A stretch of 64,000 nt of DNA from CAWKPF01 sp963851415 (lineage in GTDB: Bacteria > Acidobacteriota > Thermoanaerobaculia > Multivoradales > Multivoraceae). The position numbers and the translations under genes are program-made. Positions 35,199 to 43,932 of the stretch are shown piece after piece. Location of the stretch: assembly GCA_963851415.1 (NCBI GenBank), contig CAWKPF010000003.1:1302001-1366000 (forward strand), written 5' to 3'. Position 1 is the stretch's first letter. Each line of letters starts with the position of its first letter. Under the pieces are notes generated by a model. That model saw only the letters and a program-made list of their open reading frames with translations. It searched no databases and had not been told where the DNA came from.

Positions 35199-35984
35199 CT
35201 GCTGGGTTGGCATCCGCATGTGCACCTGCTGGTGACCGACGGTGGCTTCCTGGCGGACGGGAGTTTCCGGCACCTGCTGTGGGTGGATGGGGAGGCTCTG
35301 GAGCGGTTGTGGCGAGCGGAGGTGCTGCGGCTGCTGGTGGAGCGGGGCAAGATCGGCCAGGAGGTGGTGGAGTCACTCTTATCGTGGCGCCACAGCGGGT
35401 TCTCGGTGCATGCGGGGGTGCGGGTGGAGGAGAAGGCGGCGGCCGCTCGACTGGGCCGGTATATGGCTCGGTGCCCGATCGTCCTGGATCGTCTGGAGTG
35501 GGATGGGGACCGGGACGAGGTGGTGGTTCACCCGCGACCGTCTCGTCGGGGTGGACCGTTTGGGGAATCCGAGCGTCTTGATGTGCTGAGCTTTCTAGCT
35601 CGCGTTCTCGATCCCGTGCCGGAGCCTCGCCAGCAGCAGGTGCGGTACTGGGGTTGGTACTCGAATGCGGCTCGGGGCAAGCGCCGCAGGGCCGCCCTCG
35701 GACCGGAAGGGTCTCAGAACGTGGCGGCCTCGGTCGACAGGGATCCGCCGTCGCGGAGGCGCCGCCATCTCTCCTGGGCACGGCTGATCAAGAAGGTCTA
35801 TGAGTCGGACCCGCTGTTGTGCCCGTACTGCGGCGCCGAGATGAGGATCGTGGCCTTCGTGGTGGAGGCGTCCTCGTTGCGGCGGTTGCTTTTGGGGGTG
35901 GGGCTGGGTCCTCAGGAGGCCGAGCCTTTGCCTCGGGCGCCTCCGGGCGAGGGGGAGCTGGTGTACGAGGCCGTGGAGGGCTGA
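35199..35984 (+). pseudogene. IS91/ISCR-like transposase, 5'-truncated (copy E)
   Basis: The longest unbroken transposase frame in the window: LLGWHPHVHLLVTDGG (HUH), LGRYMARCPI (single Tyr), LCPYCGAEMRIVAF (C-terminal zinc knuckle), ending at 35984. It lacks the N-terminal zinc domain and about 100 further residues, and is fused by chance to unrelated upstream frame to make a 516-codon ORF from 34434. Nearly identical to copies A and B. Confidence 0.85.
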
Positions 35985-36201
35985 GCCGGGGCCAGCGTCG
36001 GGTTCGGCCCCTGGCGGAGCTGTGGGCCGTTGCGGTGATGGGAGGCCGCTTCGAGCTCCGGGAGGCTCCTCGGGCTTGGCGGCACCTTCTCGGGCGACCC
36101 ATTCTGCTCCGTCGTTCGCTGGCCGGCCGCCGCAACCCTCCTCAGACCCCCTGCGACGCTGCCCTAGGCCCAGGGCCGGAAAAGCGATCTACTACACGTC
36201 G
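35985..36201 (+). repeat. 3' noncoding end of the IS91-like element, copy E
   Basis: Same sequence as 833-1048, ending tactacacgtc at 36201. The next base begins another, diverged transposase fragment at the codons for LIKKV, so this element end lies against another copy of the same family. Confidence 0.7.
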
Positions 36202-36625
36202 CTGATCAAGAAGGTGTCCGACCTCAGGTGGACCCGTTGTTGTGTCCGTACTGCCGCTCCGAGATGAGGATCGTGGCGTTCGTGGTGAAGGTGTGTTCGC
36301 TGCGGCGGTTGCGAGAGGGTGTGGGAGTCGGGCCTCAGGAGGCCGAGCCGTTGTCTCGGGCGCCGCCGGGTGTGGGAGAGCTGGAGTACGAGACGGTGGA
36401 GGGCTGAGCCGGGGCCAGCGCCAGGTTGCGTCCCTGGCGAAGCTGTGTTCCGGTGGGTGAATCCGCGCTCGGTTCGAGGTTCGGGAGGCTCCTCCATGGC
36501 TGTTGGCGACACGACCGCCGAGTTCGACCGTTGCGTGACGGGCTCGCGTGGCCCTCCGAACCCTCCCCGAGCCGCGTCGTGCGGCCCGCTCGGCTCACAC
36601 TGTGAAAAGGAACCTCCTACGCGTC
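36202..36625 (+). pseudogene. IS91-like transposase C-terminal fragment and 3' end, diverged subfamily (copy F)
   Basis: Begins ctgatcaagaaggtg and carries the zinc-knuckle region out of frame (tgtgtccgtactgccgctcc), reaching a TGA at 36405-36407 and a 3' end closing with aacctcctacgcgtc at 36625. It shares 'ccgacctcaggtggacc' with the fragment at 49090, not with copies A, B and E, which marks a second subfamily. Confidence 0.75.
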
Positions 36626-36646
36626 ATCAGGAGGTGCTGGTCGAGG

Positions 36647-37624
36647 TCATTGCTGCCGGCGCTGCACGACCGCGATGAAGTCGTACCCCAGCATCGCCAT
36701 ATGATCCTGGTCGAGGGGCTTGAAGCGCTCGTTCCGGTTGACCACGATGGAGCCATCGGATCGGAGGCTCAGGGTCTCGATCCGATGCACGGACTCGGCC
36801 ACTTGAGGCGAGTGGTGATTGAAGACGCTCGTGACCAGCCAGGAGTCGGTCCAGATCACGGTCACGTCGTCGCCCCGGTCGGAATGCACGTAGTGACCCC
36901 CGCCGATGTGGGCGCGACGGTCGAGGCGCCACAGACCCTCCACATACCGTCTGGCGTCTGCCTCGCTGTCGAGTCTGAAGCTCTTTCCCTTTTCCATCAG
37001 CCCGAAGAAGTACTCCTGGGACTCCCGCTCTCCCCAGGTGGCCGGATCGAGCTCCGCGGTCTTGTCTTCGGGGTCTCGGGCCACAGCCCGAGGCGCGGCA
37101 TCGGACCTTGACGGTCCCGATGTGCCGCTCGGTTCCTGTCCCAGGACGACCACGAGCTCGGCCTGGGTCGGTAGCTGGCGATAGCGCTGCTCCGGAATCC
37201 GCCCGGACACGGATACCAGGAGACGCGTCCCGGTCTTCAGGTCCTGCAAGGCTCGATCCCGGCCCACCTTTCTGCCCTCGAGATCGAAGAGCCTGCACAG
37301 GGCCGCACCGGAAGACCCGTTCATGGTGAAGGTCATCGTACCCAGGCTCGCCGTGCTTCCCGGGATCTTCTCCCACCTCATCTCCGGCCAACCCTCCCCC
37401 CGCATCACCTGACCCACGGTGTGCCAGACCTCTCTGAGCAGGGTCACCGACAGCGTCCAGTCTTCTCTTTCCCCCTGTCCTCCCTGTTCCTGTTCGTCGA
37501 TCGCTCGGGCCACGACCACGCCGTTCAGTGGAGGAAGGACTCCCGTTTCTCGGCTGTCCTGTCCAGCCGCCGCCCCACCGGCAATCAGGCCGGCGATCAA
37601 CCAGAGAATGCTCTTCGGAGTCAT
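36647..37624 (-). CDS. Secreted protein of unknown function
   Basis: A 325-aa protein. Start 37624 gives a signal peptide (KSILWLIAGLIAGGAAAGQ). The body has MTFTMNGSSGAALCRLFDLE, a KTGTRLLVSVSGRI segment, ELDPATWGERESQEYFFGLM and a C-terminal half (GGGHYVHSDRGDDVTVIWTD, SVHRIETLSLRSDGSIVVNR). High third-position GC supports it being a real gene. I do not recognise a family. Both sides are flanked by IS91-like remnants (ending 36625, starting 37787), so it may be carried or merely trapped between them. Confidence 0.65.
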   Translation of the reverse strand: MTPKSILWLIAGLIAGGAAAGQDSRETGVLPPLNGVVVARAIDEQEQGGQGEREDWTLSVTLLREVWHTVGQVMRGEGWPEMRWEKIPGSTASLGTMTFTMNGSSGAALCRLFDLEGRKVGRDRALQDLKTGTRLLVSVSGRIPEQRYRQLPTQAELVVVLGQEPSGTSGPSRSDAAPRAVARDPEDKTAELDPATWGERESQEYFFGLMEKGKSFRLDSEADARRYVEGLWRLDRRAHIGGGHYVHSDRGDDVTVIWTDSWLVTSVFNHHSPQVAESVHRIETLSLRSDGSIVVNRNERFKPLDQDHMAMLGYDFIAVVQRRQQ

Positions 37625-37786
37625 GGTGAACGTGAAGTCCGTGATCACGTGTCTGCACAGCCTATCCCGCCTGGGGACCGTTCTCGAATGCTCCCGGGGC
37701 TGAACAGTGCGGGTGGCCAGTGCGGGGGCATTCGGTGCGGAGCGACGCGTGAGACCGTGGGCCTGCACCCACCTTGGAGGGTGGCA

Positions 37787-38123
37787 CCTCCTGTATCGGG
37801 CGCTGGTTCATCATCTCGATCGCTTCCTCCAGGTCTACGAGGAGCGTTTCGAGCGCACCAACGATCGGCTGCGCCGCTGCGTGGAGAGGGCGGCGTATCG
37901 GTACCTGGGCTGCGGGACCTTAGTTCAGGGCGCGGCTCGCGTGCATTGCGAGGAGTGCAGCCACGACAATCTGGTGGCCTTCTCCTGTAAGCGGCGTTTT
38001 CTGTGTCCGTCGTGCCACCAGAAGCGAGAGCTGCTGTGGGCGGAGTGGGCCCAGGAGGAGGTGCTGGTGGATGTGCCTCATCGTCAGGTGGCGCTGACGA
38101 TCCCGAAGCGGCTGCGGATCTTC
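37787..38123 (+). pseudogene. IS91-like transposase, N-terminal zinc-binding domain
   Basis: Encodes LYRALVHHLDRFLQVYEERF, a Cys4-type zinc cluster (YLGCGTLVQGAARVHCEECS, then CKRRFLCPSCHQKRE) and VPHRQVALTIPKRLRIF. This is the N-terminal zinc domain of IS91 transposases. It breaks off at RIF and is joined directly to the 3' noncoding end of the element, so it is an internal-deletion derivative. The flanking ORF runs from 37707 to 38306 by chance. Confidence 0.8.
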
Positions 38124-38212
38124 GGGGTTCGGGGACTCGGGCCCCTTCGCGGTCCGGTCTGCTCCTCCGGGGCCGTTGACGGCAGGATCCGACGAGAAGA
38201 GCTGTGCGGGTT
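38124..38212 (+). repeat. IS91-like 3' region joined to the N-terminal fragment
   Basis: This ~85-bp segment (ggggttcggggactcgggcc ... gagctgtgcggg) recurs at 49309-49394 and, reversed and diverged, at 63455-63645. In the 49-kb copy it follows the transposase stop, placing it in the 3' noncoding part. Confidence 0.7.
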
Positions 38213-38284
38213 TGACACGAGATCGCCGATCCCAGAGCCAACATGCGATCGACTACGCGTACGAGCACTACCCCTGATTGGGAA

Positions 38285-38604
38285 GGTGTACGAGGTGCGA
38301 CGATGAGCCAGGGTGAAGGGCGCACGATCAGGACCTCGCACTGCTTGACCGTGCGTTTCCCTGCGGCGTCGGCGCCGCTCAGCTCCGAGGCGATGTGGTC
38401 GCCCACACCACCGGAGTCCTTGATGGTGAGCGTGTCGGTGCTGAAGGACACGACGCAGCTCTCGCCCTGTCGATCCGCTGACCGTAGCTCAGGATCTTGC
38501 AGCAACTCGAAGCCCGTCACTTCGGAGCTCAGGCTCCCGCTCGTAACATCAGGGAGAGAAGCCCCCGTCGGCGAGACCTCGCCGACAGAATCGCGCCCCT
38601 GACA
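38285..38604 (-). pseudogene. Fragment of an unidentified protein gene
   Basis: The minus strand is open for about 105 codons with strong GC bias at third positions: GASLPDVTSGSLSSEVTGFE, SCVVSFSTDTLTIKDSGGVG, HIASELSGADAAGKRT. No start is obvious beyond a GTG at 38520, and the 3' side runs into the IS91-like scar. I do not recognise the family. It is probably the remnant of a gene cut by the element. Confidence 0.4.
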
Positions 38605-38721
38605 CTCCTGTCAAACAGTCCTCCAGGGGACCTGCCATGGGTGGCAGTCCTCGGCGTCTCCCATCGTCTCCACTGCCATTCGATTCCTTCGGAAGCTCCG
38701 GAGCCTTTCGAGCTTCCGCCG

Positions 38722-38737
38722 TGGCATGCCAGTTGCT
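38722..38737 (+). promoter_or_regulatory. Candidate sigma-54 promoter (-24/-12)
   Basis: TGGCATGCCAGTTGCT fits the sigma-54 consensus TGGCAC-N5-TTGCA, with the invariant GG and GC ten bases apart. It points to the 1127-aa secreted protein gene, whose start lies 364 bases downstream. A sigma-54-dependent activator is encoded at 43933 in the same cluster, which raises the plausibility. Confidence 0.4.
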
Positions 38738-39006
38738 GCTCTAGACGAGCGCTGGAGGGGACATCAGGCATGGACCTACGAAGCCAAGACGGCACCCGGG
38801 TGCCCATGGAACGCGAGCGACGGCGCTGGTCGTCGCCTCGCCTTTCGTCCGGGGTCGACGAGGCTTCGACGTCCACCGTCCTGGCGAGCGCCGGGGCGGT
38901 GCCGGCTCGCAGCGACAGTCTGGGCACCTCTGTTGCCCGCGAGCTCCAACGAGCCCGGCCGTGTCGGTCGGGCTGTGGGTCCCTTCGGCGCCTCCCACGG
39001 GCCCCG

Positions 39007-39033
39007 CCCTCCCGTCTCGCCGAGGCGGGAGGG
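39007..39033 (+). terminator. Strong hairpin in the leader of the 1127-aa protein gene
   Basis: CCCTCCCGTCTC-gcc-GAGGCGGGAGGG is a 12-bp stem (with G-U pairs) followed by tgtctttc. It lies 67 bp before the start codon at 39101 and downstream of the candidate sigma-54 promoter, so it may be an upstream terminator, an attenuator or the end of a leader RNA. Confidence 0.5.
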
Positions 39034-39100
39034 TGTCTTTCGACCTGAATCTTCAACGCAACAAGACCTGCCGGCACTGCCGGCATCCGTGGGAGGAATG

Positions 39101-42100
39101 ATGTTGAAACGAGTTCTGAACGCAAGGACCACCTGGCGATATGTCGCCTTCGCGACGATGGTCTCGATCGCTCTCGTCGTCCCGACCGCCGTGTCGGCGG
39201 ACGACGGCGAACTGGTGCGTAAGAGCATGGCGCCGTCGCCCGGCAATGCGCCGGAGGTTCCCTTCGGCTACATCGCCGAGGCCGAGCACGCGTTCATCGA
39301 CATGATGAAGTTCTACGTGCCGATGCAGGCGGCAGACGGCACGGTCGAGCCGGTCGATTCAACCGAGTACTACAACGTCGACGGCGTGTTGGTCGAGACA
39401 CGCCTCACCGCCAAGCCGCTGATCGGTGTCTACATCTACGGTCCTGCGGAAGGGGTCGAGGGTGTCGGCTTCGCCGGTCACGGCAAGCGAGAGGCCTGGG
39501 CGGCCGTCAGTCTGGACGACGGCACGACCTGGAAGGTGACCAATCTGTCCGAGTCCGCGGACCTGACCTCGTGCGATGGGAGTGGAGGGAGCGGTGGCTG
39601 CAACGTGGTCCGCGACGACGTACCGTTGTTCGCGGACACCGAGGGTGCGTACCCCGGTGACGTCGTCAACGTCTTCCAGTCGACGACGGGCAACAAGACC
39701 CTGGCGGTGTGGCCGAGCCGCTACTGCAAGGGCGGATCGCCGAACTACTCGCTGGGCAACGACGACGCCACCGAGGAGCAGATCGCCAAGCGCGCCGCGA
39801 TTGCGGAGTGGATGGACATCGCGTTGGACGATCCCTCGGCAGACGATCTGTACCTGATCGACATGTTCGGAGTCGCCGGCCAGCAAGGCTCGGTCGACTA
39901 CACCGACGACAAGTTCGAGCAGAACCAGGCAGTCAAAGAGGTGCCCTACGCCTGCCTGTGGGCCGCACGTGGCGCTCTGGTGCAGGGCGACGATCCGCGC
40001 ACCGAGGGCGTGACCGAGGCGAGCTTCATGCGCTGGTTCAAGGCCGAGCGACTCACCTCCGGCCGTCGGGACGTGAACCGGATCGAGGCGAGCTGTGTGG
40101 CCGGAGCGGGCTGCGCGATCACCTGGCAGGAGGATCCGGAAGGTTTGCGTGGAGGACAGGGTCTGGGCCCGGGCGAGGGCTGGAGCGGCGCAGTGGCGCA
40201 CAGCCAGACCGACGTCTGGTACTCCTATATCAGCTGGGAACACTTCGACCTGGTCGAAGATCCTGCCGACGGGGCCACGATCCTCACGCTCGCGGACTAC
40301 GAAGCGCTGGCGGCGGGTGACGGAGATGTCACCCAGAAGCCCCAGGTCGGTATCCCGTTCGCCATTCCGATGCGGGTCACGGACAACGCCAAGTGCAACG
40401 TGAACAACCCCCAGCCGTACTGCAACGGCTCGGCGATCAGCGAGAGCTTCCCCGATCTTCCCGATCCGCTCGACTACGGCATGGTCGACATGTGCGCCGA
40501 CACGATCACGATCCGGACTTCTGGACAGGGCGATACGGATGTGTGTGTGACCGAGTACGGCATGCCGATGGTGGGCAACATTGCCGCTACCCGTCCGAGG
40601 CTCGGCCTCTTCGGTTACGACAGTGACAGTGACGACATTGCCGACAGTGCCTTCGTGGTGTTTCAGGCCGAGGAGTCCAAGGGGCTCGGTGCCTTCGGCT
40701 TCGACGATCAAGGTGAGCCCTGCGACCCCGAAGGCAACCACGACTGCATCACCTTCGACGAGGGGAAGGACCTCTGGTACTACTCGTTCAACATGGAGTT
40801 GACCGGCGACAACCGCGGCAACTTCGCGGACAAGACGGAGCTCGACAGCCTGCTCGCCAACCTCGCCGGTCATGGCAATCAGCTCAACCAGCCGGAGGTG
40901 GATTGGGAGACCGGTGAGTTCTACCCCGTGGTCTACACCGCTGATCTCTGGGACTTCGGCGACTACAACTATGAGATCTGGAACACCGAGATCGCGCGTC
41001 GTGGCAGCCTGCTGGCGCAGGACATCGGCAAGGTCTCGAACGTGGTCGGCGGATCGACCAAGGCCGAGTCCGGTCTCCTGGCACTGCCGGCCTGGAAGCA
41101 GGGGATCATGAAACAGGGTGGCCCGGCCGACGTGATGGTGCGTCGCATCATCCTGCCCGACGGCTGGAATCCTTCCACGGCGGGAGTGTTCGGCAACCCC
41201 TACGCTTTCCGCAACATGGACTGCAGCAAGAAGGGCTGGCTCTATGGGCGCGATAAGAGCGGCCTACCCGAGAATCCGAACTACCCAGACGGCCTCTGTA
41301 TGGATCCCGCCATCAACCTGTCGGGCTCCATCCCGGACAGCTGCACCGATTCCCAGGCTGGCGGCGATGTCCTTTGCCCGCAGGTCGACCTCAGTCAGGG
41401 AACGACCTTCGGCATCAGCGACACCAACCCGGTGCTGCAAGGCAGGGACGTTCCTGTGCCCAACCAGACCAAGGTGCTCGCCTGGCACCAGTGCCCCGCG
41501 GAGTTCACCACCGTGAGCTCGGCCGATGGCATCGAGGTGCTGACATGCGACACCGACCTGCGCACCGATGACAGCACGCTGGCAGACCAGTCCTGGTACA
41601 ACCCCCTCGACGTCGCCAAGGGCCATCGTGGGTTCCTGGACGGCGACGTCGTGATGATGCTCTACGCCTGGTCGCCCAACTGGCGTCTGAACGTCAAGGG
41701 CAACGACCGTTACGAGCTCTACATCAGACGGTCCTTCGACGGTGGCGAGAGCTGGACCACGCAGCCGGACAAGGGCAAGCACTGGGACGGCACCACGTAT
41801 GCGGGCGCTGGGACCGTCACCTGCGAGACGTTCCGCTCCACCGAGACGGGTGGGGGCGGCATCGTCGAGCCGCGCGTGTGCAACCAGTACGCCGCCGGGG
41901 CAGCGGAGCAGGCGCGCAACGTGACCCAGCTCAAGTCGATGGCGACTACTACGCTGGATCCACGCTACGCGACGACCGGTTCGCCGCGGGGCGAGAGCAT
42001 CACCGCGGATCCGTTCGGCTATGGCATCCCCTACCCGGACACCGAGGACCTGCGAGATCCGTCACGCTACTTCATCGTTTACGAGACGGGCGACAACACC

Positions 42101-42484
42101 ACCACGGCCGACGGCGAGCCCGAGCCGCTCGACCTGTTCTACAGCCGCGCGGTCCACTTCGGCGACCACTACCAGGTGTGGGCGGAAGAAGACGATCTGA
42201 GCGTCTGCTACCCGTCCGATCCACACGGCGCGACCGTGCCGACAGAGCTGGTCGGGTCTGGCTTCTGCAACGAGTTCGACCAGATGGATCAGGGCACGCC
42301 GGGGTTGGAGGCCAGTGAGGCGAGCCTCGAGGCCAACCCGGGTGGCCAGTTCATGTACGGGGTCTGGGCGCAATTCGACCACCTGGACGAAGAGTCGGAT
42401 CCCGTGGCCCGCAGGGTCTGGTGGATCGACGACTACATCTCGGAGACCTTGGGCTGGGTCTTCGGCCAGGGCCCCAACAACTGA
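39101..42484 (+). CDS. Large secreted protein, possibly choice-of-anchor-type
   Basis: A 1127-aa exported protein. Start 39101 has GGGAGGA just upstream; the adjacent in-frame ATG at 39098 is too close to it. Signal peptide: FATMVSIALVVPTAVSADD. The body is acidic, Asp/Gly-rich and Cys-bearing, with WAAVSLDDGTTWKVTNLS and YELYIRRSFDGGESWTTQPD, which look like sialidase-type Asp-box blades, and several acidic D-x-D-x-D loops (GYDSDSDDIADSAFVVF). It resembles in style the long 'choice-of-anchor O' exported proteins, but I cannot confirm that without a search. It heads the cluster holding an FWFF protein, a sigma-54 activator and a multicopper oxidase. Probably extracellular; role unknown. Confidence 0.75.
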   Translation: MLKRVLNARTTWRYVAFATMVSIALVVPTAVSADDGELVRKSMAPSPGNAPEVPFGYIAEAEHAFIDMMKFYVPMQAADGTVEPVDSTEYYNVDGVLVETRLTAKPLIGVYIYGPAEGVEGVGFAGHGKREAWAAVSLDDGTTWKVTNLSESADLTSCDGSGGSGGCNVVRDDVPLFADTEGAYPGDVVNVFQSTTGNKTLAVWPSRYCKGGSPNYSLGNDDATEEQIAKRAAIAEWMDIALDDPSADDLYLIDMFGVAGQQGSVDYTDDKFEQNQAVKEVPYACLWAARGALVQGDDPRTEGVTEASFMRWFKAERLTSGRRDVNRIEASCVAGAGCAITWQEDPEGLRGGQGLGPGEGWSGAVAHSQTDVWYSYISWEHFDLVEDPADGATILTLADYEALAAGDGDVTQKPQVGIPFAIPMRVTDNAKCNVNNPQPYCNGSAISESFPDLPDPLDYGMVDMCADTITIRTSGQGDTDVCVTEYGMPMVGNIAATRPRLGLFGYDSDSDDIADSAFVVFQAEESKGLGAFGFDDQGEPCDPEGNHDCITFDEGKDLWYYSFNMELTGDNRGNFADKTELDSLLANLAGHGNQLNQPEVDWETGEFYPVVYTADLWDFGDYNYEIWNTEIARRGSLLAQDIGKVSNVVGGSTKAESGLLALPAWKQGIMKQGGPADVMVRRIILPDGWNPSTAGVFGNPYAFRNMDCSKKGWLYGRDKSGLPENPNYPDGLCMDPAINLSGSIPDSCTDSQAGGDVLCPQVDLSQGTTFGISDTNPVLQGRDVPVPNQTKVLAWHQCPAEFTTVSSADGIEVLTCDTDLRTDDSTLADQSWYNPLDVAKGHRGFLDGDVVMMLYAWSPNWRLNVKGNDRYELYIRRSFDGGESWTTQPDKGKHWDGTTYAGAGTVTCETFRSTETGGGGIVEPRVCNQYAAGAAEQARNVTQLKSMATTTLDPRYATTGSPRGESITADPFGYGIPYPDTEDLRDPSRYFIVYETGDNTTTADGEPEPLDLFYSRAVHFGDHYQVWAEEDDLSVCYPSDPHGATVPTELVGSGFCNEFDQMDQGTPGLEASEASLEANPGGQFMYGVWAQFDHLDEESDPVARRVWWIDDYISETLGWVFGQGPNN

Positions 42485-42693
42485 CGAAGATCCATGAGGC
42501 CGGAACGGGTCGTCTCTCTGGGCGGCCCGTTTCTCTGGGCGGCCCGTTCCGGCGGTCGTCGAGCGTCGTGATGGTGAACGAACGAGCGCCTGGAGGGTGA
42601 CCGTGCCCTGAGAGCTTGGAGCCTGGGTGGTTGCTCATTCGAAAGAAGCGGTGGAGACCGCAACCTGAAACCTCAACCAAGGACGACCGAGTC

Positions 42694-43650
42694 ATGAAGT
42701 GCTCATCAACGATTCCTTTCCTCATGGCGGCGCTCACCGCGCTCGTCTTCGCCTTGCCGGCCTCTGCAACCCTCGACATCACGAGCTCGCCCGCGCCACC
42801 TTCGGGAAACTCCCTGCTGGCCTACGACGGCGTGCCGGGCGGCAGCTATGAGCTGCGTCACGGCAGTGGTGAAGAGTCGGGTGTCGGGCAGACCTTCCGC
42901 CTCGCGGACCCGGCCACCCTGGACCGGGTGACGCTCCTGATCACTCCCCAGACCGCCATCGCCGGAGAGGGGGTCGAGCTGTGGATCGGCCCCTTCTCGG
43001 GTCCCGAAGACGACGAGATGAACGATCCGCTGCAGGTCGAAGTCGGGGTGCTGCCCGACGATCTCGAGATCGGAGAGACCGTCTATCTCACCTTCGACCT
43101 GACCGATATCGCCCTCGAGGCCGACGTGCAGTACGGCTTCCTGCTCTTCTTCCGTGGCGGTGGCCTGGTCAACTTCAGCCGCGCTCAGGTGCATCACCTG
43201 GGTCAGGACGCCTACCTCGACGGTCGCTCCCTCGAGTGGGCACCCGCCCGAACCACCGCTCGGGACACGGATCTGATCTTCTACCTCGCCGGCGGCGGCA
43301 CCACCGAGGGACCGGCCCTTTACCTCCAGGACGGCCGCTTCAGCGTCCAGGCCCGGTGGCGGACAAAGGACGGCAACGAAGGAGTCGGGACCCCCGAGGT
43401 GCTCACTCCCGAGTCGGGCTGGTTCTGGTTCTTCCGTCCCGACAACGTCGAAGTGTTGGTCAAGGTGCTCGACGCCTGCGTCGATCCCTACTGGCATTAC
43501 TGGGTGTTCGCCGCCGGGATGACCGATGTGGAAGTGACGCTGACCGTGACCGACACGCTCACCCTGGAACAGAAGATCTACACGCGGCCCATGGGAGTGC
43601 CGTTCGAGACGCTGACCGACATCGAGGCCCTCTCCGGCTGCTCGGGCTGA
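42694..43650 (+). CDS. Secreted protein with C-terminal 'FWFF...LDAC' domain
   Basis: A 318-aa protein with a signal peptide (IPFLMAALTALVFALPASA). Residues ~25-190 form a beta-sandwich-like region (GQTFRLADPATLDRVTLLIT, VYLTFDLTDIALEADVQYGF) like carbohydrate-binding or choice-of-anchor modules. The C-terminal ~105 residues (LYLQDGRFSVQARWRTKDG, SGWFWFFRPDNVEVLVKVLD, WHYWVFAAGMTDVEVTLTV, final Cys) are the FWFF domain also found at 6675. It follows the large secreted protein by 210 bases and precedes the sigma-54 activator, so it probably belongs to the same functional cluster. Confidence 0.75.
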   Translation: MKCSSTIPFLMAALTALVFALPASATLDITSSPAPPSGNSLLAYDGVPGGSYELRHGSGEESGVGQTFRLADPATLDRVTLLITPQTAIAGEGVELWIGPFSGPEDDEMNDPLQVEVGVLPDDLEIGETVYLTFDLTDIALEADVQYGFLLFFRGGGLVNFSRAQVHHLGQDAYLDGRSLEWAPARTTARDTDLIFYLAGGGTTEGPALYLQDGRFSVQARWRTKDGNEGVGTPEVLTPESGWFWFFRPDNVEVLVKVLDACVDPYWHYWVFAAGMTDVEVTLTVTDTLTLEQKIYTRPMGVPFETLTDIEALSGCSG

Positions 43651-43654
43651 GCGT

Positions 43655-43670
43655 GGCGGCCGAGGCCGCC
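43655..43670. terminator. Hairpin just after the FWFF gene
   Basis: GGCGGCC-ga-GGCCGCC forms a perfect 7-bp GC stem five bases after the stop codon. The two-base loop and lack of a T-run make it a weak terminator candidate. Confidence 0.35.
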
Positions 43671-43932
43671 GTTGAGACCGGAGCTGGGATTCGAACCACA
43701 CGCCCTCGTGGGCCTGGCGCGATTCCCGGTGCGCATGGTGGAACGGGACCGCGACAATAGAACCCAGTGGTTCGTTCGGCGACGACGCGCAGCCTCGGAA
43801 GAGATTCGGGCACGTGACCGCGAATCCGATTCGTCCGACCCCGGTCTTCAGGCAGTGGCCTTCTGGCGCTCAGGGTGGATAGGTACCTCCACGGGTAGTG
43901 CGCGAGCCGATGGTCGTCTAACCTGCCAGGTC

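Noticed and set aside
34434..35984. A single 516-aa gene
   Set aside because: Only the part from 35199 is transposase; the rest is unrelated sequence that happens to be open and overlaps antisense DUF1549 and out-of-frame kinase debris.
39359..40873. 504-codon antisense frame inside the large secreted protein gene
   Set aside because: Mirror of a GC-rich coding strand; no start signal or family match.
43671..43720. GGTTCGAATCCC-like T-loop sequence on the minus strand, suggesting a tRNA 3' end
   Set aside because: The T-stem does not pair (only two of five pairs) and no matching acceptor 5' strand or anticodon arm is found upstream. At most a tRNA-like chance match.
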